A stretch of 64,000 bases of DNA, from the NCBI RefSeq assembly GCF_016598615.1, contig NZ_CP066831.1:744001-808000 (forward strand), in the 5' to 3' direction. Source of the stretch: Streptomyces liliifuscus. Lineage in GTDB: Bacteria; Actinomycetota; Actinomycetes; Streptomycetales; Streptomycetaceae. Below are positions 44,030 to 52,559 of this stretch, in pieces (the stretch's first letter is position 1; the number at the start of each line of letters is the position of its first letter). Position numbers and translations under genes: made by a program. The notes under the pieces are model-generated. The model searched no databases. It was given only the letters and a program-made list of their open reading frames with translations, and was not told the DNA's origin.

Positions 44030-44656
44030 ATGCCGGACTGGTTAAGCCTCGCGGAGTCTTTGGCGGCGTCACCCGTACTCTACGCCGTCCTCATCGCAGT
44101 GTCCTTGCTCGACTCTTTCCTCCCGTTGATCCCGAGTGAACCCGTCGTGATCCTCGCGGGCATCGCCGGCGCGACCGGGCAGACAAATATCATGCTGGTC
44201 ATCGCCGCCACGACGACCGGCGCCTTTCTCGGCGACCTCGTCCCCTACTCCATCGGCCGGTTGATGGGGGAACGTGCATTGAAGCGTCTACCGGTCGGCA
44301 CCAAGCGCCGGAAGGCGTACGACTGGTTCGAGCGCGAGCTCGATTCACGCGGCGGTTTTGTGCTCGTATCCACGCGATTCATTCCGGTCGGACGCTATCT
44401 CGCCACAGGAACGGCGGGGGTGGTGAGGTACCCGCTGCGCAAGTTCATGCTGTACGTCGCGATTTCCACCTCCACCTGGAGCGCCTATACCGCGCTGTCG
44501 GGATACCTCGGCGGCGTCTTCTTCCAGGAGAACACGCTCCTTTCCATCGCAGTCGGCGTCGGGTTCGCGCTCGCGGTAACCGGCGCGGTGGAGTTCTCAC
44601 GATATGTTCGGCGCCGCAGGAATCCTGTCAAAGTGCGCACGGACACCCTGAGTTGA
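44030..44656 (+). CDS. DedA family membrane protein
   Basis: 208 residues with four to five hydrophobic segments and the DedA core: LPLIPSEPVVILAGI, GDLVPYSIGRLMG and STRFIPVGRYLATGTAG. DedA proteins move lipid carriers or help keep proton-motive force. The ATG follows AGGAG, and the gene starts 66 bases after the monooxygenase stop, so they are probably one operon. Codon 5 is TTA (44042). Possible role in tolerance to, or export of, the locus product. Confidence 0.9.
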   Translation: MPDWLSLAESLAASPVLYAVLIAVSLLDSFLPLIPSEPVVILAGIAGATGQTNIMLVIAATTTGAFLGDLVPYSIGRLMGERALKRLPVGTKRRKAYDWFERELDSRGGFVLVSTRFIPVGRYLATGTAGVVRYPLRKFMLYVAISTSTWSAYTALSGYLGGVFFQENTLLSIAVGVGFALAVTGAVEFSRYVRRRRNPVKVRTDTLS

Positions 44657-44698
44657 CGTGCCGGGATCGGCGGAGTCGGCTCAGGTTCGACAACACTG

Positions 44699-44758
44699 GC
44701 TCGTGGCGCGGATGTTCTGTTCGGATGCCGCTGTGGTTCAAGTGCCCGGCGTGCCGAT
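44699..44758. repeat. Conserved 60-base element, copy 2
   Basis: Second copy of the element at 37695-37754. It carries the same direct CGGATG repeats. It lies 72 bases upstream of the AraC start at 44831, where an activator or repressor site is expected. Confidence 0.75.
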
Positions 44759-44830
44759 CGGCCTAGGCTCCGGCGTTAGGGCAAACCCGAGAGGTTCCGG
44801 ACCCTGCCGCGTACGAAGGACAAGAAACTC

Positions 44831-45802
44831 GTGAACCACCAGAAGAGTTCCACCCACGTGGCTGCCATAACTCGTGCCAGTACCGACTCGGGCACGGACA
44901 TACTGAGCGAGGCCATCGGCAGCGTGCGGATCGGGCGGGCCCAGGCCTGCCGGGTCAGGGAGTCGGGCTCTTGGGGCATGCGATTTCCCGCCTTCGCGGG
45001 CAGCGGGTTCCACATCCTTCTGCGGGGCAGTGGCTGGCTGATCCCGGCAACCGGGCGACCACGTGCACTCAAGGCGGGCGATGTCGTCCTCACCCCGTTC
45101 GGTGCCGAACTCGGATTCAGTCACGCACCAGGCCTGCTCAAGGACCTGCCCACGGCGGCAGCGGTCGTGAGCGAGGATCGGCACAGTCCCGATCCGGCCG
45201 ACGCCGAGTTCCTCTGCGGCGCGTACTGGCTCGACCACGGGCAAGTACACCCGTACTTGAGAGCGTTACCCGAGCTCCTCGTGGTTTCGCCGGGCCATGA
45301 CCGTGCCTTGCAACTGCGGTTGCTGGCCGACCTGTTGGCGGTGGACGTGTCCGACACGCAACCGGGCAGTGGGGCGACCCGCCCCGCGCTCCTGGACCTG
45401 CTGCTGACCCACGCCCTGCGCCAGTGGCTGGAGCAGAATCGCGACGCGGAGCGGACGGAGATCGACGATCCCGCCATCGCCCTCGCGCTGCGCGAGATCC
45501 ATTCGAGCCTGCACAAGCCGTGGACGGTACAGCAGCTCGGCAAGAGCGTGGGAATGTCACGGACTGCGTTCACCAAACGCTTCACCGCGATGGTGGGAAA
45601 GCCACCCATGACATACCTGACCGGCCGACGCCTGAGCCACGGGGCACGTCTGCTCCGGGAGACCAAAGCACCACTGGCGACGATCGCCCGTCAGGTCGGC
45701 TACTCCACGGAGTTCGCGTTCGGCGCCGCTTTCCGCCGTGAGTACGGCATTTCACCCGGCCGTTTCCGTGACCTCGAGTCCCGCCGGACCTGTGGAGCCT
45801 GA
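44831..45802 (+). CDS. AraC family regulator with cupin-type sensor
   Basis: 323 residues from GTG 44831 (ribosome site AAGGACAAG). N-terminal cupin: GFHILLRGSGWLIPATGRPRALKAGDVVLTP has the beta-barrel pattern. C-terminal HTH pair: WTVQQLGKSVGMSRTAFTKRF and LATIARQVGYSTEFAFGAAFRREYGISPG. It converges with phzF. A TTA codon at codon 146 (45266) indicates translational control by bldA tRNA. Likely regulator of the phz operon or of itself. Confidence 0.92.
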   Translation: MNHQKSSTHVAAITRASTDSGTDILSEAIGSVRIGRAQACRVRESGSWGMRFPAFAGSGFHILLRGSGWLIPATGRPRALKAGDVVLTPFGAELGFSHAPGLLKDLPTAAAVVSEDRHSPDPADAEFLCGAYWLDHGQVHPYLRALPELLVVSPGHDRALQLRLLADLLAVDVSDTQPGSGATRPALLDLLLTHALRQWLEQNRDAERTEIDDPAIALALREIHSSLHKPWTVQQLGKSVGMSRTAFTKRFTAMVGKPPMTYLTGRRLSHGARLLRETKAPLATIARQVGYSTEFAFGAAFRREYGISPGRFRDLESRRTCGA

Positions 45803-45827
45803 ACCGGGCCATGAGGGCTCGCCGGGC

Positions 45828-46718
45828 TCAGGCCAGGAGGGTTCCGCGGGCGGTGATGACCGCTGATCCTTCGACCTCGACCGTGTCCAGTCGGCGGCTG
45901 TTGCCCTCTGCCCTGGCGAACATCTGTGACGGACGACCCATTTCCACCCCTTGGACGATCTCGATCCGCTTTCCGAACGGGACGAGTCCGTACCGTGCGA
46001 GGTGCACCGCGAGTGGGCCGGCGGCCGAGCCCGTCCCCGCGTCCTCGCTCACGCCGTAGGCCGGGGAGAACATCCGCATCCGCCAGCGTTCCCCCGAGCC
46101 CTCGAGACCCTCAGAACCCCCGGCGTCCCCCGCTTCCTCGGGATCCCCGGAGCGCGTGAAGCAAATGGCGGCCATGTCCGGGTGTCCTGCCAGCGCGCGC
46201 AGATCGGGTCGGAGCCGAGAGAGGGCCGCTTCGCTCTCGACTCCGACGTAGACGTGCCGGGGCCCGTTGCGGTAGGCGTCCACCGGCAGGGTCGAGGATT
46301 CGAGGCCGAGCGCGTCGAGGAGGTCGCCCTGTCGCGCGTACGGCTCCCGGACCGGGATCGGCTGGCGCATGGCGGCGGTGACGGTCCGCTCGCGTCGATG
46401 GCTGAAGTCGATCGGGATGGTGCCGCCCGCGGTTTCGAGCCGCAGCCGGTCGACCGCCGTGGACACGCCGAGCACCGCGGCCGTGCCCAGTACCGGGTGC
46501 CCGGCGAACGGCAGTTCGTTGATCGGGGTGAAGATGCGGACGTACCGGTCCCCGTCGGCCCGGGCGGGGAGGACGAACGTCGTCTCCGAGAGGTTCATCT
46601 CGCGGGCGATCAGCTGCATCCTCTCGGCGGGGATACCGACGGCGTCCGGGAAGACGGCCAGGGGGTTGCCCTGTAGGGCGACCGTGGTGAACACGTCTAC
46701 GATCACGTACTGGTGCAT
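45828..46718 (-). CDS. phzF: PhzF: trans-2,3-dihydro-3-hydroxyanthranilate isomerase
   Basis: 296 residues. Catalytic Glu45 sits in NLSETTFV and His74 in FAGHPVLGTAAV, at exactly the family positions; the SEDAGTGSAAGPLAVHL loop holds the expected late Asp. PhzF isomerises DHHA to the reactive aminocyclohexenone that dimerises to the phenazine tricycle. It is the last gene of the coupled operon, 6 bases after the FAD enzyme stop. It lies convergent to an AraC gene. Confidence 0.95.
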   Translation of the reverse strand: MHQYVIVDVFTTVALQGNPLAVFPDAVGIPAERMQLIAREMNLSETTFVLPARADGDRYVRIFTPINELPFAGHPVLGTAAVLGVSTAVDRLRLETAGGTIPIDFSHRRERTVTAAMRQPIPVREPYARQGDLLDALGLESSTLPVDAYRNGPRHVYVGVESEAALSRLRPDLRALAGHPDMAAICFTRSGDPEEAGDAGGSEGLEGSGERWRMRMFSPAYGVSEDAGTGSAAGPLAVHLARYGLVPFGKRIEIVQGVEMGRPSQMFARAEGNSRRLDTVEVEGSAVITARGTLLA

Positions 46719-46724
46719 GGTGGT

Positions 46725-48278
46725 TCAGTCTCCTGCCGCTGCTCTGCCTGCCTGGGCGCCGAACACGAGGGCCTGACCGATCGTCGCGCCGGTGCCCGGG
46801 TAGGCGGCCCCGAACGGGCCGGCGGCGACGTTGCCCGCGGCGTACAGCCCTGGTACTGACGTGCCGTCGTCGCGCAGCACACGTCCGTCGGGATCGGTGC
46901 GCGGGCCGCCGCTGGTTCCGCCGAGTCCGGGCCGTACCGGCACGGCGTAGAAGGGTGGTGCGTACAGGGGCCCCAATGTCGGGTGGACCGCGCCGGGATC
47001 GCCCATGACGCTGTCGTAGGGGCTCGCTCCTCGGTCGAAGTCCGGATCCTCGCCGGCGGCCGCCGCCCAGTTGAACCGGCTGACCGTCTTGGCGAGCGCG
47101 TCGCCCGGGACGTCGATGAGTCGCGCCAACTCCGGTAGCGTGCAGGCGCGTTGCAGCCAGTCCGGGTCGGAGTCCTCGGGGCGGACCGGACCGATCGGAT
47201 AGCGGCGGCGGTGGGTCGCGTCGACGATCAGCCATGACGGTTCGGTTGGGTGCAGCGATCGGCCGACCTCGTGGTAGCTCCGGGCCTCGTTGGTGAACCG
47301 GTGGCCGTCGCAGTCGACCAGCACGGCACCGGGGCGCGCCCGCTCGGCGAGGAGTATCCGGTGCACAGGTTCGCCTTCGATCGCGTCGCCGGGTATCCGG
47401 ATCGTCGGACACCACCAGGCCTGCGCCGTGTTGTGCAGCGCGGCCCCTGCGGCGATGGCCATACGCAGCCCGTCGCCACGGGCACCGGGTGCTCCGGTGA
47501 GACCGGCGATCGGGCCGCCGAGGAATCGCCGGACGAGCGCCTCGTCGCGTTCGAAGCCACCCGTCGCGAGTACGACCCGTCCGTCGAGCAGTGTGCCGTC
47601 GACCGCCACACCGGTGCCGAGGAACCTCGTCGCCCTGGCGTGCGTACGGATGGTGACGCCCGCGTCGACGGCGGCCGTGAGCAGTGCCGCCACCAGTGCC
47701 TGGCCCGCGGTGTGTACGCCGGCCTGTCTGCGCTGCTCGATGAGGTCGGGTGCGGCTTTGCCGGTGAGGAGTTCGCCGAGGGTAGCCCTCGACCGCCAGG
47801 GCAGAGCGGCCCGCACCAGAGCCGCGACCTGCGGTGTGGCACGGAACGGCCTTGGTTCGAGCGACCGTCCGGCCTCGTACCCGCCCGGCAGCGTGCTGTG
47901 ACAGTCCGGTACAGGAAGGGTGGCCCAGCGCAGCGGTGTCCTCATCTCGAGCCACTCTGCGACCCGCGGTGCCTCGTCGACGAACCGGTCGGACATGACT
48001 GTCTCCGCGGACTCGTACCCATACCCGGGCTCGGACCCGTACGCGTGCTCGTCGGATCGGCCGAGGGCATTCAGATAGGTACGGGCGCGCTCCGGGGTGT
48101 CCTCGGCGGCGAGCGGCAGGTGGTTGTTGGGCAGCCAGGCCGCCCCGCTGGACAGGGCGGTGGTGCCGCCGATCGTCGATGTCGCCTCGACAACAGTGAC
48201 CTCGGCGCCCGACTCCCGTGCCGACAGGGCCGCGGCCAGCCCCGCCGCGCCCGAGCCGACGACGATCACCGAGGTCAT
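46725..48278 (-). CDS. FAD_binding_2 oxidoreductase (fumarate-reductase/KstD-like) inside the phz operon
   Basis: 517 residues. FAD-binding SVIVVGSGAAGLAAALSA opens the protein, GGTTALSSG and VVLATGGF follow, and the C-terminal AAGNVAAGPFGAAYPGTGATIGQAL completes the site. This is the family of fumarate reductase and 3-ketosteroid dehydrogenase, which insert or reduce C=C bonds. It is not homologous to PhzG, the FMN oxidase that normally aromatises the phenazine scaffold, and none is found in the window. Its start overlaps the phzB stop (ATGA) and its stop is 6 bases from phzF. I infer it replaces or bypasses PhzG. Confidence 0.9.
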   Translation of the reverse strand: MTSVIVVGSGAAGLAAALSARESGAEVTVVEATSTIGGTTALSSGAAWLPNNHLPLAAEDTPERARTYLNALGRSDEHAYGSEPGYGYESAETVMSDRFVDEAPRVAEWLEMRTPLRWATLPVPDCHSTLPGGYEAGRSLEPRPFRATPQVAALVRAALPWRSRATLGELLTGKAAPDLIEQRRQAGVHTAGQALVAALLTAAVDAGVTIRTHARATRFLGTGVAVDGTLLDGRVVLATGGFERDEALVRRFLGGPIAGLTGAPGARGDGLRMAIAAGAALHNTAQAWWCPTIRIPGDAIEGEPVHRILLAERARPGAVLVDCDGHRFTNEARSYHEVGRSLHPTEPSWLIVDATHRRRYPIGPVRPEDSDPDWLQRACTLPELARLIDVPGDALAKTVSRFNWAAAAGEDPDFDRGASPYDSVMGDPGAVHPTLGPLYAPPFYAVPVRPGLGGTSGGPRTDPDGRVLRDDGTSVPGLYAAGNVAAGPFGAAYPGTGATIGQALVFGAQAGRAAAGD

Positions 48279-48784
48279 GCCACCTCCCCGTCGGTGGGGA
48301 TCCCGCCCCTCTTGACGACCGGTACCTCGATGCCCAGGGCCCGCATCTGCTCACAGGGATTCATGAACTCCCTTATCTCCGCGATCTTTCCGTTGTCGAG
48401 GCGGAACGAGTGGATGAAGTGGTTGCGGTAGTGGCCCGGCGGATAGTGCGGGAAGATGATCTGCCCTTCTCCGTCGCACTCGACCCACATCCGGTTGGGG
48501 TCCTGGGTCTCGAAGATCTCGACATTGGTCCAGCGCCAGTCGGGGAAGCACTCGAGCGACCACGCGGCCATCAGGTACAGGTTCTCCCGTCCCGTGACAG
48601 CGGCCGGTTGTCCGGTGTCGGTGGTCCAGAGGCCGCCTCGCGCGTCTTCGGTGAAGAGGTGATGGCGTTGGAGCCTCGCCGGTCCTTCCGTCATGTCCAG
48701 GTATCGCTCCACCGTGGCCCGGTTGGTGCGGCGGAGTTCCGCGTCGTCGTCGACCCACTCCTGGGGCCTCGTGTGTTGGGTCAT
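48275..48784 (-). CDS. phzB: PhzB-type condensation protein (PhzA/PhzB family)
   Basis: 169 residues from ATG 48784, 7 bases after GAGGAG. It matches the PhzA/B proteins: LRRTNRATVERYLDMTEGPARLQRHHLFTEDARGGLWTTDTG, EIFETQDPNRMWVECDGEGQI and HSFRLDNGKIAEIREFMNPC. This NTF2-fold protein catalyses imine formation between two aminocyclohexenone molecules. Only one copy exists here; many phenazine clusters have two (phzA plus phzB). Overlaps the FAD enzyme by 4 bases. Confidence 0.95.
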   Translation of the reverse strand: MTQHTRPQEWVDDDAELRRTNRATVERYLDMTEGPARLQRHHLFTEDARGGLWTTDTGQPAAVTGRENLYLMAAWSLECFPDWRWTNVEIFETQDPNRMWVECDGEGQIIFPHYPPGHYRNHFIHSFRLDNGKIAEIREFMNPCEQMRALGIEVPVVKRGGIPTDGEVA

Positions 48785-48817
48785 GGCCGGTCTCCTCGGT
48801 CGTGGGTCGGGCATGTG

Positions 48818-50743
48818 TCAGGCCAGCGCCTCGTCGATGCGCGCGGCGAAGAGGGCGGGGCCGTTGCGGGTCAGCACCGACTCGGCGTGGAACTGCAGGG
48901 AGGCGAAGCCGGGTCCTCGCAGTGCGTGCACCTCGCCGGTGCCCGCGTCCCGACTGACCTCCACCGGGCCGACACCGGGCACGTCGAACTTGTCCGTGTC
49001 GCTGTGCGCGGCGAACGTGTTGTAGAAGCCCACCGTCTCGCTCTCGCCGAACAACTCGATCTCGCGTTGCGTGCCCTGGTGGGGCACGGCTCCGCGCCGC
49101 ACGTCCAAACCGAGTTCCAGGCCGAGCAGTTGGTGGCTCAGGCACACGGCGACGAACGGCTTCCGCCCGGCCAGCAGCGTTTCGATCGCTTTGCGGAGAT
49201 GCGAGTTCCTGGGATCGTCGGCGTCTCGGGGGTCGCCCGGCCCGGGACCCAGCACGACGAGATCGTCCGCGTCCCACGAGTACGGCTCGTCCCAGCGCCG
49301 GACGGTCACCGCCAGGCCCAGTGAACGGAGTTGTGCGGCGATCATCGCGGTGAACATGTCCTCGGCGTCGACCACCAGGACCCGGCGCGAGGACGATGCG
49401 GGCGCCGACGGTGGGTGTTCGGAGTCGAGCCAGAACCCGGCGAGGCCCCTTCTGCGGTGCTGCAGCACATCCCGTACGTAGGGATGCTCGCCGAGCGGGC
49501 GATGGCGGCCCACCCCGCGGCGGGGCGCGGACCCCGGATCGGCGGACATGACTCGGAGCAGGGTCGCCGCCTTGGCGCGGGTCTCGGCCGCCTCGGCCGC
49601 CGGGTCCGAGTGACGTACGAGCGTGGCCCCGACACCGATCCCGACCCGGCCCGTCGGGTCGACATCGGCTGTACGGATCATGATGGCCGAGTCGAGACGG
49701 TGACCGCCTGTGGCATCGCGGCCGATCAGCGCGGCGACCCCGCCGTAGTAACCGCGCCCGGCCGGCTCGTACCGAGTGATCACCCGGCACGCGCTGGCCA
49801 GCGGGCTGCCGGTCACCGTGGGCGCGAACATCGTCTCCGACAGGATGTCCAGCGGATGTCGGCGGGAACGGCCCGTGATGAGGTACTCGGTGTGCGCCAG
49901 CCGTGCCATCTCCTTGAGCCGCGGCCCCAGGACCCGGGCACCACCACTACCGCCGTCGCCGTCGCAGACGCGGGCCATCATCTTCAGTTCCTCGTCGAGC
50001 ACCATGTGCAGCTCGTCGGACTCCTTGTGGCTGTCCAGGAACGACATCAGTCCGGCGAGGGTGGGGCCGTCCTCGGAGTAGCGGTACGTGCCGCTGATCG
50101 GGTTCATCACCGCGTCACCGTCGTGCAGGCTGACATGGCGTTCCGGTGTGGCGCCGACGAAGGTCCGAGTGCCGGTGTGGATGAGGAAGGTCCAGTACGC
50201 TCCGGACTCCTGTTCGCACAGTCGGCGGAAGATGGTGCGTGCCATGTCGAGGTCGTAGTCGGCGATATGCCCGGCAAAGCGTCGTCCGAGCACGAAGTTC
50301 GAGCCCGCGCCCTGCCCGATCTCGTCCCTGACGACCCGTTCGACCGTACGGGCGTAGGTGTCGTCGTCGGTGTCGAAGTGTCCGTCGACGAGCCGGACCG
50401 GGACCTCGGGAATGCGCCGGAGCAGATCGTGCAGCGGCACCACCGCCTGCTCGGTGATCACCATCGCGATCAGCGGCGCACCATCGTCGACACACGCGAG
50501 TCCACGTTCGCGGAGCTGCCGGTAGGGGACGACTGCGAGGACCTGATGTTCCTGGCCGTCCTCAGTGCCCGCTTCGACGCCACCTTCGGCCAACGGGACA
50601 TCGGCGAGCCGGTCCGGCGTGCACAACTCGCCTGTGATGACGTCGAGTTGGTGTCGTCCGGTCCGTTCCGGGCGGTGCAGCAGCGCGAACGGGGGCGGCT
50701 CCGCTGCCAGCACCCGGTGGAGCAGAGCTGACGTACCGGTCAC
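48818..50743 (-). CDS. phzE: PhzE: 2-amino-2-desoxyisochorismate synthase
   Basis: 641 residues from GTG 50743, whose GTGA overlaps the phzD stop. The N-terminal chorismate-binding (anthranilate synthase component I-like) domain includes [12 protein letters not shown] and [18 protein letters not shown]; the C-terminal glutamine amidotransferase has [16 protein letters not shown] with the catalytic Cys and [10 protein letters not shown] with the His-Glu pair. It makes ADIC from chorismate and glutamine. Fusion of the two domains is normal for PhzE. No TTA codons found. Confidence 0.97.
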   Translation of the reverse strand: MTGTSALLHRVLAAEPPPFALLHRPERTGRHQLDVITGELCTPDRLADVPLAEGGVEAGTEDGQEHQVLAVVPYRQLRERGLACVDDGAPLIAMVITEQAVVPLHDLLRRIPEVPVRLVDGHFDTDDDTYARTVERVVRDEIGQGAGSNFVLGRRFAGHIADYDLDMARTIFRRLCEQESGAYWTFLIHTGTRTFVGATPERHVSLHDGDAVMNPISGTYRYSEDGPTLAGLMSFLDSHKESDELHMVLDEELKMMARVCDGDGGSGGARVLGPRLKEMARLAHTEYLITGRSRRHPLDILSETMFAPTVTGSPLASACRVITRYEPAGRGYYGGVAALIGRDATGGHRLDSAIMIRTADVDPTGRVGIGVGATLVRHSDPAAEAAETRAKAATLLRVMSADPGSAPRRGVGRHRPLGEHPYVRDVLQHRRRGLAGFWLDSEHPPSAPASSSRRVLVVDAEDMFTAMIAAQLRSLGLAVTVRRWDEPYSWDADDLVVLGPGPGDPRDADDPRNSHLRKAIETLLAGRKPFVAVCLSHQLLGLELGLDVRRGAVPHQGTQREIELFGESETVGFYNTFAAHSDTDKFDVPGVGPVEVSRDAGTGEVHALRGPGFASLQFHAESVLTRNGPALFAARIDEALA

Positions 50744-51363
50744 GGCAGGACGTCCTCCGTGGTGACCACGACAGCGCACTTCCGCGCCGCGTACTCCAGG
50801 GCGAATCGATGGTCCTGTGCCGAGAAGTCGGCGACCGCGTCGGCCACGACGAACGGCTGGACGTCGTTGCTGAACGCGTCGACCGCGCTGGCCAGGACGC
50901 CCACATGGGCGTAGACCCCGCAGATGACGAGCTGATCGGCACCGTGCCGGCGCAGCCATGCCAGTAACTCGGTTCGGAAGAACGCGCTGTACCGCCACTT
51001 CGTGAACACCCCGTCCAGCGGCCCGGGTGTCAGTGGTTCAGGCACATCACGGTCGGCCGGCGCGGCTTCCATTCCCGGACCCCAGAAGTCGGCGAGCAGA
51101 CCGCGCTGCGACGGGTCCATCCCACCGGGCTGCATCGTGTACGCCACCGGCATCCCCAGCGCCCGGCACCGGTCCAGCACCGAGGCCGTGTTCCGGACGA
51201 GTTGCCCGGTCATGGCCTCGGGAAAGGGACGCAGGAAGTACCGCTGCATGTCATGTATCAACAACGCGCCGCGCCGCGGGTCGACCGTCCAGTCGGCCAC
51301 GTTCTTCGGCAGCTCCGCCGATGTCGGTAAGGGGTACGGCTCGATGTCCGCAATGCCAGTCAT
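50740..51363 (-). CDS. phzD: PhzD: isochorismatase-type hydrolase
   Basis: 207 residues from ATG 51363, with a GGGGGG ribosome site, the same length as Pseudomonas Phz[15 protein letters not shown] holds the catalytic Asp, [10 protein letters not shown] the catalytic Lys, and [19 protein letters not shown] the nucleophile-region loop, with no Cys as usual in PhzD. It hydrolyses ADIC to trans-2,3-dihydro-3-hydroxyanthranilate. First gene of the operon, with TTA at codons 12 and 133, so bldA should gate the whole pathway. Confidence 0.96.
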   Translation of the reverse strand: MTGIADIEPYPLPTSAELPKNVADWTVDPRRGALLIHDMQRYFLRPFPEAMTGQLVRNTASVLDRCRALGMPVAYTMQPGGMDPSQRGLLADFWGPGMEAAPADRDVPEPLTPGPLDGVFTKWRYSAFFRTELLAWLRRHGADQLVICGVYAHVGVLASAVDAFSNDVQPFVVADAVADFSAQDHRFALEYAARKCAVVVTTEDVLP

Positions 51364-51553
51364 GATCCCCCCGGGCGGCTCTCGGAAAAGCGAGTGGAGA
51401 GCTGTCCCCCGGGAACGGTGGAGGCGTGCATCACGACTGAATTCCTTTTCCACTTACGGCGGTTCAGCCGGGGTGACTCGTGAAGTTGCACGTTCTGTGG
51501 TGCCCCGGCGACGGCTACGACGACCTACGCAACCACTGCCTCGCACCCCGCAG

Positions 51554-51651
51554 CCATACGCGCATGGCCGGGATCCATACGCGTCTGAGCCTGCCGTACG
51601 ACCGTCCGAGCCGGTGAGCAGAGTTGGCCACTGACTGATCAGAAGTTGGCC
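51554..51651 (-). promoter_or_regulatory. Direct repeats upstream of phzD
   Basis: CCATACGCGC (51554) and CCATACGCGT (51575) are 21 bases apart; further upstream AGTTGGCC occurs at 51622 and 51644, 22 bases apart. Both spacings are about two helical turns. They fit a dimeric or tetrameric activator. The rest of the 448-base gap to 51812 shows no gene. Confidence 0.65.
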
Positions 51652-51811
51652 GCACAACCGGCCTGCTTCACGCGTACAGTGCGGCATCAGGGCTGAAGAT
51701 CATCTGACCGGCCCGGACGTCTGGAACCTGCCCGGTCCTGGCTTGGGACACGCACGGCATCCGCGTCCATTCCCACGAACACGTTCAGAAATTGCTCTGG
51801 AGACACACCTG

Positions 51812-52363
51812 ATGAAGCTAGCCAAGCGGCTTGTCCTCACCACCACGGCTCTCGCCACTGTCACCGCCGCCACTCTCATAGGCACGACGGTCGCCCCTGC
51901 GGCGGCCTCGCAGACCCCCCGCACCGGCGTCGACGTTCCCGCCGCGCTGAAGGTCCCCGACGGCAACCGGCTCACCGGCGTCTTCTCCGCCGAGGGCGTC
52001 CAGACGTACACCTGCACCGACGGTGCCTGGAAGCTGCTGGAGCCCGCCGCCACCCTGTGGGCCAAGAAGGACCACTCCCGCCGCACGGTCGCTCTCCACT
52101 CCCGCGGCCCCGTCTGGGTGTCCACGGTGGACGGCAGCGCGGTCAACGCCGCCGCCGTCGCCACCTCCCCGAAGGCCGGCACGATCCCCGAACTCCTCCT
52201 GAAGTCCACCGCCACACGCGGCACCGGGGTCTTCGCCGACGTCTCCTACATCCAGCGCCTCAACACCCGCGGCGGCGTCGCCCCGACGACCGCCTGCACC
52301 GGCACGGACCAGACGAGCGTCCACTACTCCGCCACCTACACCTTCTACAAGCCCGCCAAGTAG
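51812..52363 (+). CDS. Secreted DUF3455 protein
   Basis: 183 residues beginning with a signal peptide (KRLVLTTTALATVTAATLIG, AAAS cleavage region). The mature part contains the DUF3455 features: PDGNRLTGVFSAEGVQTYTCTDG, LWAKKDHSRRTVALHSRGPVW and GVFADVSYIQRLNTRGG. The family is secreted and of unknown function, common in soil bacteria. Monocistronic and followed by a strong terminator. Confidence 0.88.
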   Translation: MKLAKRLVLTTTALATVTAATLIGTTVAPAAASQTPRTGVDVPAALKVPDGNRLTGVFSAEGVQTYTCTDGAWKLLEPAATLWAKKDHSRRTVALHSRGPVWVSTVDGSAVNAAAVATSPKAGTIPELLLKSTATRGTGVFADVSYIQRLNTRGGVAPTTACTGTDQTSVHYSATYTFYKPAK

Positions 52364-52370
52364 TGCGGTA

Positions 52371-52423
52371 GCAGCAACGGCAGTGGCCCCGGGGCGTTTT
52401 CGAGGGGCCACTGTTGTTGCTGC
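52371..52423 (+). terminator. Terminator after the DUF3455 gene
   Basis: A 20-base stem with arms GCAGCAACGGCAGTGGCCCC and GGGGCCACTGTTGTTGCTGC, allowing two G-U pairs, around a 13-base loop. Confidence 0.9.
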
Positions 52424-52559
52424 CCCCGCCCAGCAGCAGTACGTACGACGTGGACTGGCGCCATGCACCGGACCGGCCTCCGGCCGCTACGCTCGGCCCG
52501 CTTCGAACAGACGACGACCGGTGGGCATTGACATCGCCGGGAAGGAAATGTGAGAGCGC

